Source: Hirundichthys speculiger | Lineage: Eukaryota > Chordata > Actinopteri > Beloniformes > Exocoetidae | Reading direction: 5' to 3' | Length of the DNA stretch: 64,000 nt | Assembly: GCA_018398805.1 (NCBI GenBank) | Contig: JAGFBZ010000814.1 | Location: forward strand, 5,602,001-5,666,000 | Shown here: piece after piece, positions 10,341 to 18,656 of the stretch | How the letters are laid out: each line of letters begins with the position of its first letter | How positions within the stretch are numbered: position 1 is the stretch's first letter | Position numbers and translations under genes: made by a program | Notes under the pieces: model-generated | Told to the model about the DNA's origin: nothing | What the model saw: only the letters and a program-made list of their open reading frames with translations | Databases searched by the model: none

Positions 10341-11113
10341 GTTAGGAATCATTTTCGCTTTGTTGATTTTACTGTCTTTTCTTTCCTCTTTTTCCTTACT
10401 AACAATCTGCCACAGCAGTAGCTACTACAGGTACTGTAGGTGGTAGATGTCGCGAGGTTAGTGTGTGACATCCGATGAGTGACGATTGTGTAAAAAAATT
10501 ATTGTTAGAGAGAATAGGATGTCGTTAGACAACAGAACTGTTTGCGCTCTTCTCTCATGTAAAATAAACTACTCTGGACGAGTCCAACAATACACTCCGT
10601 CTAAAAACAGTCATGAAGAATGCATAGTCTGCAACAAATAAGTACAACAAGTCATTAAAAGAGTAAAGAAAAGTCACGTATAATGAGATGAAAAACTGTA
10701 AAAGAAGAGCAATAAGCAATGTGTGGAATTAAAATTAAATGTAAATGTAAATACAAGCACTGTTAAATGAACAGAAAATATGCAAACCCCTTCAAATAAA
10801 TACTCTTCATATATACCCCTTTGTGTTTCCATTTAGGCTATAATGAATGTTCACATAATGTCAATTTGGCTTGATGCACAGCTGCACTACTTCCTGAACT
10901 TCAGCCAGCTGCTTTGCTTCCTCTGTGCCATTAACTGACAAACTGATTAATCCAGGTGTGTCTGACCTCACAGCAATCGCTAACACGTCCCCGCATCTCC
11001 CATCTCTTGCTCTCATGAGACAAAGCCGAGTTTAACGCTGATACACTTGGTGTTTCAGTTAGTCAGTACCGAATATCGCTTGCTTATTTCAGTAAATTAG
11101 TGCCGGTTTAAAG

Positions 11114-11190
<77 letters not shown>
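11114..11190. repeat. (AT)n microsatellite
   Basis: A nearly pure run of AT dinucleotides between inverted repeat B and hAT-like copy 2. Confidence 0.97.
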
Positions 11191-11192
<2 letters not shown>

Positions 11193-11194
<2 letters not shown>

Positions 11195-11687
11195 GGTTGG
11201 GCAATGATTAAAATTTTTAATCGCGATTGATCGCATGATTTCCCTGATTAATCACGATTGATCGCATTGTATACGCAGAATCAAATAATGAATTCAAAAG
11301 TAGTGTAAAATGCACATTTATTGAAATGTTCTGTTGCCATAACATTTGTTGTTCAAACACTTAAAAGATCAGCCATGGTCAGTAACACATATTTAATGTA
11401 AATCTCATCTTAAAAAATGTAAAATAAAATAAAGCATATTGCCACTGCCAGTGCATTAATGTCAACCTGTTTTTATAAAAAAATAAAAAAAAAGTCTACA
11501 AACAAAATCCAACAAAATAATTGTGGCTCAGCACAATCAGAAGCTTAAAACAGGTTATTTCTGAGGTAACAGCAGAAACTTTTGACGGGGAGTTCAACTT
11601 GGCAGTTGTTACAAATAACCTTGTTTCTGTCAAATCCTCCGTCTGGGAGAACTTTAAAATGAAAATGTCCATGTTAAAGTTCAATAA
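11193..11687 (+). mobile_element. hAT-like element, left end only (copy 2)
   Basis: It begins TAGGTTGGGCAATGATTAAA and follows copy 1 (2900) through GTAGTGTAAAATGCACATTT to about 11440. It then continues with sequence not present in copy 1. It stops at 11688, where a 72-bp block shared with the second Tc1 locus begins. No right terminus is found. Confidence 0.65.
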
Positions 11688-12645
11688 CTTAAGGAGATTT
11701 GGCGGAAGATTGGGCCCTTGGTCCTCTCTGACAGAATCAGGGTTTCAGGTGTAACTAAATACACTACTCAAAAAAATTAAAGGAACACCTTGTAATCAGA
11801 GTCTAGCATCAAGTCAATTAAACTTCTGGGATATTGATTTAGTCAGGTAAGTAGCAGAGGGGGTTGTTCATCAGTTTCAGCTGCTTTGGTGTTAATGAAA
11901 TTAACAACAGGTGCACTAGAGGGGCAACAAGGAGACGACCATCAAAACAGGAATGGTTTTACAGGTGGGGGACACTGACATTTTTTTCCCCTCCTCATCT
12001 TTTTTGACTCTTTTTCACCAGTTTTGCATTCGGCTAGGGTCACTGTTACTACTGTTAGCATGAGGCGATACCTGGACCCTACAGAGGTTGCACAGGCAGT
12101 CCAACTCCTCCAAGATGGCACATCAATTCGTGCCATTGCCAGAAGGTTTGCTGTGTCAGGAGACAGACAGTTACTCCAGGAGAGCTGGACAGGGCCATAG
12201 AAGGTCTACAACCCATCAGCAGGACTGGTATCTTTTGTGCAAGGAGGAGCAGGAGGAGCACTGCCAGAGCCCTACAAAATGACCTCCAGCAGGCCACTGG
12301 TGTGAATGTCTCTGACCAAACAATCAGAAACAGACTTCATGAGGGTGGCCTGAGGGCCCGACTTCCTCTAGTGGGCCCTGTGCTAACTGCCCGGCACCGT
12401 GGAGCTCGATTGGCATTTGCCACAAAAAAACAGAATTGGCACGTCCGCCACTGGCGCCCTGTGCTTTTCACAGATGAGAGCAGGCTCACCCTGAGCACAT
12501 GTGACAGACATGAAAGGGTCTGGAGAAGCCGTGGAGAACGTTATGCTGCCTGTAACATCATTGTACTAAGTTCATTTTGTCTTCACTTCTCTATCAGTTA
12601 ACTGTTCTTTTATCACAGACAATAAGTTTTTAGGTTGTTTTACCT

Positions 12646-12678
12646 GACATGTTTCGGCATATACTTCCGCCTTATCAG
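12646..12678 (-). ncRNA. Hammerhead-ribozyme-like core, sense repeat, G8 mutated
   Basis: On the minus strand the terminal repeat downstream of the endonuclease frame reads CTGATAA, a GGC/GCC stem, GAAAC, AT, GTC. This is the order of a minimal type I hammerhead, but the conserved CTGATGA is CTGATAA, so G8, the catalytic general acid position, is an A. I infer it is inactive. Confidence 0.55.
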
Positions 12679-12720
12679 AGTGTCATCGGTGTTGTTATGA
12701 CAGGTCCTTTATCAGCTGAT

Positions 12721-12766
12721 GAGGGCGTGACTCACCTGTCAGATTTGACAGGTGAGTCACGCCCTC
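12721..12766. repeat. Perfect 21-bp hairpin in the Penelope-like element
   Basis: Bases 12721-12741 and 12746-12766 are exact reverse complements around the loop GATT; the arm begins GAGGGCGTGACTCACCTGTC. It lies 11 bases beyond the endonuclease stop codon on the minus strand, at the inner edge of the terminal repeat, so in the element's RNA it would be a stable 3' UTR stem-loop. Confidence 0.9.
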
Positions 12767-12776
12767 TGCTGACCGT

Positions 12777-13199
12777 TCACTCCTCCAGGATGCTGCTCCA
12801 GGTAGTAGAGAGCATGAAAGCTCCCTCGTCCCTGTTGATGGTCCTCGGGCCCCGCTTGCGGATCTCCATGGCCTCCCTGATCCAGCGCTGATGTTTATTT
12901 TCTTCTGTGTGGATGACTCTGGCCTTCTCCCAGTCCATGATGTGATTTTCTCTTTTACAGTGGTCGGTGATGGCTGACTTGTGGTGTTCCTGTTCTGCTT
13001 GTTCTTTTATTGCTCTTGTTTGTCTTGTTGCTGTCTCCTTCTCACACTCCTTCTTGTGTTCTTTTTTTCTTGTAATGAAGCTCCTCCCTGTATGATGTAT
13101 GATTTATTGCATGATTTGCATGGAATTTCGTATATGGAGTTGCATTTGTTTTCTGGATGAATTTTGTCCTTTGGATGGACCAGTATCTGGCGGAGTGTT
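12777..13199 (-). pseudogene. GIY-YIG endonuclease domain of a Penelope-like polyprotein, pseudogene
   Basis: Penelope-like elements encode a reverse transcriptase fused to a C-terminal GIY-YIG endonuclease that nicks target DNA. Only the C-terminal part is present. From 13199 the frame reads TLRQILVHPKDKIHPENKCN, then SIYEIPCKSCNKSYIIQGGA, which is the Y-x-I-x-C-x2-C-x-K-x-Y-I-G region with the key YIG degraded to YII. A frameshift in an A-rich tract at about 13075 leads into KKEHKKECEKETATRQTRAI, SAITDHCKRENHIMDWEKAR, and the end RDEGAFMLSTTWSSILEE, with a TGA at 12777-12779. H-x2-R/K-x-N-H, the D-W segment and the terminal W-x-x-I-L are all as expected. The element lacks its RT, so it is dead, but the family call is strong. 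Confidence 0.85.
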
Positions 13200-13248
13200 G
13201 TCCTTTATCAGCTGATAAAGGACCTGTCACAACAACACCGGTGACACT

Positions 13249-13282
13249 CTGATGAAGGCGGAAGTACATGCCGAAACATGTC
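13249..13282 (+). ncRNA. Hammerhead-ribozyme-like core, intact consensus, inverted repeat copy
   Basis: The plus strand reads CTGATGA (13249-13255), stem II GGC/GCC (13257-13259 with 13270-13272), GAAA (13273-13276), then C-AT-GTC (13277-13282). A15.1 could pair with U16.1 and C15.2 with G16.2 across a two-base loop, giving cleavage after GTC. This very short stem III is the minimal form reported for Penelope-like elements. A stem I is possible in two steps: CT with AG next to the core, then GGT with ACC across an internal loop. It is antisense to the endonuclease frame. Confidence 0.6.
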
Positions 13283-14239
13283 AGGTAAAACAACCTAAGA
13301 ACGTATTGTCTGTGATAAAAGAACAGTTAACTGATGCCTGTAACATCGTTCAGCATGACCGGTTTGGTGGTGGGTCAGTGATGGTCTGGGGAGGCATATC
13401 CATGGAGGGACGCACAGACCTATACAGGCTAGACAATGGCACCTTGACTGCCATTAGGTATCGGGATGAAGTCCTTGCACCCATTGTCAGATCCTATGCT
13501 GGTGCAGTGGGTCCTGGGTTCCTCCTGGTGCACGACAATGCCCGGCCTCTTGTGGCGAGAGTTGGCAGGCAGTTCCTGGAGGATGAAGGAATTGATACCA
13601 TTGATTGGCCCCCACGCTCGCCTGACCTAAATCCAATAGAACACCTCTGGGACATTATGTTTCGATCCATCGATGCCGCCAGGTTGCACCTCAGACTGTC
13701 CAGGAGCTCAGTGATGCCTTGGTCCAGATCTGGGAGAAGATACCCCAGGATGCCATCTGTCGTCTCATTAGGAGCATCCCCCGACGTTGTCAGGCATGCA
13801 TACACGCACGTGGGGGCCATACAAATTACTGAATACCATTTTGAGTTGCTGCAATGAAATTTCAGCAAAATGAATTAGCCTGCCGCATCATTTTTTCACT
13901 GTAATATTTGGAGTGTCTTTGAATTCAGCCCTCTGTAGGTTTATAATTTTCATTTTCATCAAATGATGTGGCATCCTTTTGTTCCTAACACATCACCCAG
14001 TCCATATTAGTATAAATAAACAGCATGATTTTTTTCCCCATTGAGATCTGATGTGTTTTCAAAGTGTTCCTTTAATTTTTTTGGGCAGCGTATTTACACA
14101 CACGAGTATATATTCTTGTGTATGTGATGTGTATATATAGTGTATATAATGTACGTGCGTATGCAAAATCTACGGAGTGTACACTTACTTTGACCATCTC
14201 TCCTCTGTGCGTGGCTGACGAAGATCTTGATGATGACAA

Positions 14240-14440
14240 TGACTCTTGATGATCGATGGTAATGAAGATGAACAGAACAGGCCCATTTCGTCCATGTGGA
14301 ACACCTGTTCTGGAAGGTAGCCTCCCTCTTCATGATCTTCGGGAATTCCTCCTCCACGCACCTTTTGGCTGCATCAGTGTCATACAAAACCACAATGCGG
14401 AGCCTAGAGTGTTGTTTGAATCACACAAACCAGCCCTTGC
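14240..14440 (-). pseudogene. Tigger/pogo (JRK-like) transposase fragment
   Basis: The minus strand encodes MASKGWFV, stop, FKQHSRLRIVVLYDTDAA, then EEEFPKIMKRE and, after loss of one base near 14317, GYLPEQVFHMDEMGLF. The order SKGWF-x-RFK, EEFP-x-I, GYLPEQVF-x-D-E-x-GLFW is the characteristic junction of the CENP-B-type DNA-binding region with the DDE domain of Tigger and jerky-like transposases, and the D of MDE is the first catalytic residue. The rest of the catalytic domain is absent. The fragment lies just inside inverted repeat B'. Confidence 0.82.
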
Positions 14441-14799
14441 TGGCCATTGATTAGGACCCATTTTAACTTTAAACCGGCACTATATTACTGAAATTAGTAA
14501 GCGATATTCGGAACTGACTAACTGAAACACCAAGTGTATCACCATTAAACTCTGCTTTGTCTCATGAGAGCAAGAGATGGGAGATGCGGGGACGTGTGTC
14601 AACCAATCAGCGTACAGACCACTGACGCCACAGTAATGCCTGTTGAGGCAGCCAATCACTGGCCTTGATTGAAGTTTCGCTTCAGCCTCACGCGCTTCGT
14701 TGGAATTTTTTTCTGGATTCTTTTTAAAAACATTTTTTCAATTTTTTGATGAATATTTTTGAAACCTCCATGATTGCTGAGACCGCAATCTGTGAGAGT

Positions 14800-14803
<4 letters not shown>

Positions 14804-14889
<86 letters not shown>
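14804..14889. repeat. (AT)n microsatellite, about 85 bp
   Basis: A pure AT run. It opens an artificial Tyr-Ile frame on the minus strand that is not a gene. Confidence 0.98.
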
Positions 14890-14897
<8 letters not shown>

Positions 14898-14959
14898 TAA
14901 TTCTGAAAATTTATGACACAGCAGCTGCCATCCTGGACACCGTCAACCTGCCTGCCGTG

Positions 14960-15515
14960 TGTGTGGGGGTGAGCCATGCTGTGAACACTCAGACTCCTAT
15001 TGGCGAGCTGAATCGGAAACTGGATGCAATTCTGAGTGTGAATCACAGGCTAGTGACGATTTTTAAACTCATTGGCAAACTGGATTCAAACGTGGAGAAG
15101 TTCAAGCACTGCTCAGGGAGAGGCGGACTGATGCAATGCACGCCGGGTGGCTGCGCGTGCACGGACTGCTTCGCTGGACACCCCCTGCACCCTCCTCCTT
15201 CTCCCCTTTCCGATGTCTTAGTTTAAGTTTGTTATGCTTAAATTTTTGTGCTAGGTTTTTTTTTTCTAATCTTACAATGTGTCCCTCAAGGACACATTGT
15301 AAGAGATACTTTTTTTACCCTCTCCCCATGTAATCTTATTTTTCCTCTGATAAGAAGGCGGCGCCGCTACGTGGCAGCAGCCCCCAGACACCATCAACCC
15401 ATGTCCGATATGTTTGTTTGTTTCTGTATGCTTTTCTTGGACGATGTACTGGAAATGTAATTTCACTGTGTTGGGACGCTGGCTCAGTAACAATAAAGGC
15501 ATTCTGTATTCTGCA
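14960..15515 (+). mobile_element. LINE 3' region with ATTCTG-type tail
   Basis: The last 100 bases (GGACGATGTACTGGAAATGT, AATTTCACTGTGTTGGGACG, CTGGCTCAGTAACAATAAAG, then ATTCTGTATTCTG) are the plus-strand relative of the antisense copy at 9028-9410. Upstream, an open frame at 14957-15226 may be remnant coding sequence but is not recognisable. Confidence 0.6.
15270..15304. repeat. Perfect 15-bp-arm hairpin in the LINE 3' UTR
   Basis: TCTTACAATGTGTCC pairs exactly with GGACACATTGTAAGA across the loop CTCAA. It follows a T-rich tract and is about 190 bp before the LINE 3' tail. Confidence 0.85.
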
Positions 15516-15617
15516 TAAATCCCAGCTCTCCTTTTCAAGAAATACAATTTTGAAAAACATAAAACTTAGTAAGGACTTTCTTTTTCACTGTGAAAGAGAG
15601 AGAAACTGAAAATTAGG

Positions 15618-15728
15618 GCAGAAAGGGAATGGGGAAGACACACAGGGTCACAGGCCAGGAATCGAATCTGCAAATGCTGCAGGAGGACTGTAGCCTCTGT
15701 ACATGCTAACCACTGCACTACTGACTAT
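15618..15728. repeat. SINE-like fragment
   Basis: CACAGGGTCACAGGCCAGGAATCGAA, CCTCTGTACATG and CTAACCACTGCACTACT resemble the header/table-like segment common in fish SINEs and LINE 3' ends. It is short and has no clear ends. Confidence 0.4.
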
Positions 15729-18656
15729 TTTTCTTTCTTGATCCTGTTATAAGTGCTTTTCCATAAGTTGATGAAGTGTATGTACGGAGTACCAGACACA
15801 TGATTGTGTACAGGGATGTTGAATAAATTCTTAGCCCCTTTGTGAGAGGTGAGGTCTCTTGATAGCCTGTTACTTAAACCCAAGATCTCCGACTGGTGAG
15901 ACCTGTGTGTCCTAGGTCACATACTTGCACACTCTCCACTCTGTAAGAAAACTGGCCACTTCTGTGAGACTGTCTTTAGAAAGCATTCTAAGCACCATTC
16001 CCATGCATTAATTACATGGTGTTTCTTCTTCTTTTTTTTTTTTTTTTATGCTACTTGACAGATGTGACAACTCAGCAGTTGTCACAGACCTTATCATTGA
16101 TATTATTGAAAAGTTAGCAAAAAAGTCATTAATTTCCTCACTTGTCCTTCTTCCAAGTTGCTTCACTTACCATCTGAATGCACTTCTCAACACCCTATGA
16201 ACTGCTATGATTTTATGTCAAAAGCTTTAGTTGTAATGGGCGCATTCATGTTGCTGACACTGTACCACCAGCTGCTGTAGATGTAATGGTTGGTATGTTG
16301 TGCAGAGATCTTAAATAAAGAAAAGATGGAAAGAAAAATCTCTTATGACACTTAAGGGGCTCCATAAATTTGTTCTTACAATATATGGAAGAAGAAAGAG
16401 AGAGAGAGAGAGAGAGAGAACATCTATGTACTAATATCTCTGGTTCACTCTTTTAGCCCTGAGCATTCCCCATGGTTTTTTATGCTACGAGTCTGAAAGC
16501 AGAGAATTTATGCAAACAAACCGGAAAAGTGGAACAAGAATTGTGCCTTTGAGGCACCATTCCCAAGAAGCTCCACCGGTTTAATCGTATTACTTTTAGG
16601 TCTCGGTCATAGATGCTTGAAGTAACTTAAAAAGTTTAAAATGAAATATCTAAAGGTTTACTTGCATGACAACCCCACTACCACCAGTGTTACTGTAAAA
16701 GCTGGTTGTTTCAGGTACAGTGACTGGAAAGAGAAAAAAGAAATGAGCTGCCATGGTCATAACAATAAAGTTAGTAACTAAAAGCTGTTCCAGCAAAGTG
16801 ACATCATTGATATAAGCAAGGGTAAAAAATAAATCACCTGAGAGTCTGATGTGTAATGCCTTGGAAAAGAAAGTCATATGACACAAGGCTCAACATTTAA
16901 AAATTGAAAAAGAACACTGCTAACTGGTCAGCAACATAACACCTTTACAGGTCACAACAGTACCTCCACTTCAAGTACGGTGACAATGCAGATACACTTA
17001 AGTCTGAGTTTGTCGTTCCAAAGTGGCATGCTAAGTAACTGTCTTGTCCTATACCTTATGTCTAATTAATTTGACATTTTCAGCATGTACTGGCATTGAA
17101 AATGGAAATGATTAGTTTAGTTTAGTTCTGTGGAAATGTGGAATCTGTTCTAAGGTGAAATTGTTCTTTTTAATTATCACCTGTAGACACAAGTCCATCT
17201 TTTTTCGGATTCTATTTGTGAAAATGTAATCTTTCAAAAGCCACTGTGGTGTTTGTGAGTGTTTCTACTGTCAGCAGTATCAAAACCTTGTTCAGTACAC
17301 ATTTAAGGTGGCCACAAATGGACCATAGATGAATTACTAGAGTGTTGTATGCAGAGACTTTTATTTTATTTTTTTTTATTATAACCACGCTTGTGGAACT
17401 GTCATTTATATGTCAACATTCCACAAACTAGTTTGTTGATGATGTTGATTTGAGGCTTTGAGAAAAAATAAATAAATAAAGAAATTAAAGCCACTGCTGT
17501 TCACTGTCAACTCATCCTCCTGGCCACTGTGTCTCTGTGTCCAAATGATTTGGTGACGTAGCTGCTCTATGTCATGTTGGAGGGATGCTTAGTAGCTGCT
17601 ATGAGTGATAGCTGCTCACTTCTTCTGTTCCCTATTTCTGAAGTGGGAAGTTTCTTTGGTGATCGTTCTCAAAATATGATCTCTGAAAGCATGCATGCAT
17701 GTGTGTGTGAGAAATCATACGTGAGGGCTGATTTACTCAGCAAGACTCTGCTACATTCAGATGGTGCCCCTGTGGCCTCTGATGATGGACTAGTCAATCT
17801 CCTCCCCTGGTTATGCCTGTGTGATGAGCTGCAGCAGTCATCACTGGACTTTAAAATGCCACTGTGAGCAGTGATGGATTTTGGTGGTTTCTAGGAAGCT
17901 TGATGATACTGTGTGGCCAGTTTTAGTGAGAGGGCATAAATATTAGTCAAGACAGATTATTGACTGAGGGAGAGTTCAATTTAGTGTGTTGTTCTGGATA
18001 ATTGTGAAATAAGAGTCACTAAAACTATTCATTATTTTAGGTTATGCAAGTTTCTTCTTCATTTATATGTAAATTTACTCAAAGTAACACCCCTATCATC
18101 GTATCACGTTAATCAGCTTCAAATAATTAACCTTCAAGTCCTCACAATCATTGCAAAAAATAATAAATGACATGCTGCAGGTATAGAGCATCTACAAAGT
18201 ACTATTGATTGCAGTCACAAGCATTTATCATTGGCATTCATGCCTATGATATCGATGAAGTTTATCTTCCTCTGCTGAAGAGATTTGCATTTAAAAGCTC
18301 ATTTTTTTCTGAAGGTCAGGATAATTTGTTTTTAGAGGGATAGACAGTCTTTATATATTTGTTTATACCACTTTACACCCGAGAAATGAATAGATGCAAT
18401 GGTGACATTTCAAAGATCTGTTTCTGTCATTACATCATCATTTGGATGAGATAAGTGATCCAGATTTGTAATGGTACTTAGTATGAGGTCAAAACAAACT
18501 TGCGACCAACTGCGTATATATTAATGGTTAGTGCCATAATTTGGAAAAAACCTTTATTTCATTTATTTTATCTCAGATATATATGCAATTTAACAACAGT
18601 TTCCTGTGAACAAGTGGCTGTGTCCTTCACCAGCCCTCTCTGACCGTTTGATTTAA
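15729..18656. other. No gene seen; microsatellites only
   Basis: Unique-looking AT-rich DNA. It contains a poly-T tract at 16030-16047 and a (GA)n run at 16396-16419. A 97-codon open frame at 17574-17867 has no recognisable domain and no clear splice context. I see no element ends. Confidence 0.5.
16396..16419. repeat. (GA)n microsatellite
   Basis: About 12 uninterrupted GA repeats. Confidence 0.95.

Larger units (their letters stand above)
7780..10979. mobile_element. 3.2-kb segment bounded by 140-bp inverted repeats (A and A')
   Basis: Bases 7780-7919 and the reverse complement of 10839-10979 agree at almost every position, for example GCAAAGCAGCTGGCTGAAGT and CAGCTGTGCATCAAGCCAAA. The organisation suggests a DNA transposon with long terminal repeats, or a foldback element. 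The interior has no recognisable transposase. An acidic short frame at about 8130-8215 (EITADVSEEESVERETDDSS) followed by CCAG/GTGATT could be a broken exon of a transposase such as piggyBac, but this is weak. A LINE tail is nested at 9028-9410. Confidence 0.55.
12560..13334 (-). mobile_element. Penelope-like retroelement, 5'-truncated, with inverted terminal repeats
   Basis: The insertion is flanked by a perfect 13-bp duplication, TGCCTGTAACATC, at 12547-12559 and 13335-13347. Its two ends are inverted copies of one sequence (about 12593-12715 and the reverse complement of 13215-13334), which include CAGTTAACTGTTCTTTTATC and CCTGACATGTTTCGGCAT. An extra 33 bp lies outside the left repeat. 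Between the repeats the minus strand encodes a GIY-YIG-type endonuclease C-terminus. Terminal repeats in inverted arrangement, 5' truncation and a GIY-YIG domain are hallmarks of Penelope-like elements such as Poseidon or Neptune of fishes. Confidence 0.85.
12060..13832 (+). pseudogene. Tc1-like transposase pseudogene (family 2, copy 1)
   Basis: The start is ATG at 12060, encoding [20 protein letters not shown], the beginning of the paired-type DNA-binding domain. Relative to copy 2 about 60 bases are missing near 12155, removing part of the second helix-turn-helix. The catalytic region follows: [14 protein letters not shown] with the first Asp at about 12470. It is then cut by the Penelope-like insertion. 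After it come GGGSVMVWGGISMEG, LLVHDNARPLVARV with the second Asp retained, and SPDLNPIEHLWDIM with the Glu. The frame is wrong after that point (DAARLHL-type reading); the family-typical C-terminus, ending H-T-N-Y, is in another frame and stops at 13832. Copy 2 shares this late frame problem. Confidence 0.9.
11760..14092 (+). mobile_element. Tc1-like transposon (family 2), copy 1, with nested Penelope-like element
   Basis: The left end is TACACTACTCAAAAAAATTA, then AAGGAACAC. The right end, reverse complemented, is TACGCTGCCCAAAAAAATTA, then AAGGAACAC. Each sits at a TA dinucleotide. Removing the 775-bp insertion at 12560-13334 and one target duplication leaves about 1.55 kb, a normal Tc1 size. 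An inverted second copy lies at 18657-20248. Confidence 0.92.
10984..14600 (-). mobile_element. pogo/Tigger-like element remnant with 130-bp inverted repeats (B and B')
   Basis: Bases 10984-11114 and the reverse complement of 14464-14600 match over about 130 bp, for example CACGTCCCCGCATCTCCCAT and ACTTGGTGTTTCAGTTAGTC. Just inside B' lies a minus-strand Tigger transposase fragment (14240-14440). The interior has otherwise been replaced or filled by an AT microsatellite, a hAT end and a Tc1 element that itself carries a Penelope-like insertion. Repeat B abuts A' of the previous segment with only a few bases between them. Confidence 0.6.

Noticed and set aside
14738..15046. Open frame with a long Tyr-Ile run
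   Set aside because: It is the translation of the (AT)n microsatellite at 14804-14889.
15618..15728. tRNA-derived SINE head
   Set aside because: No A-box/B-box pair and no cloverleaf could be drawn; only a generic repeat fragment.
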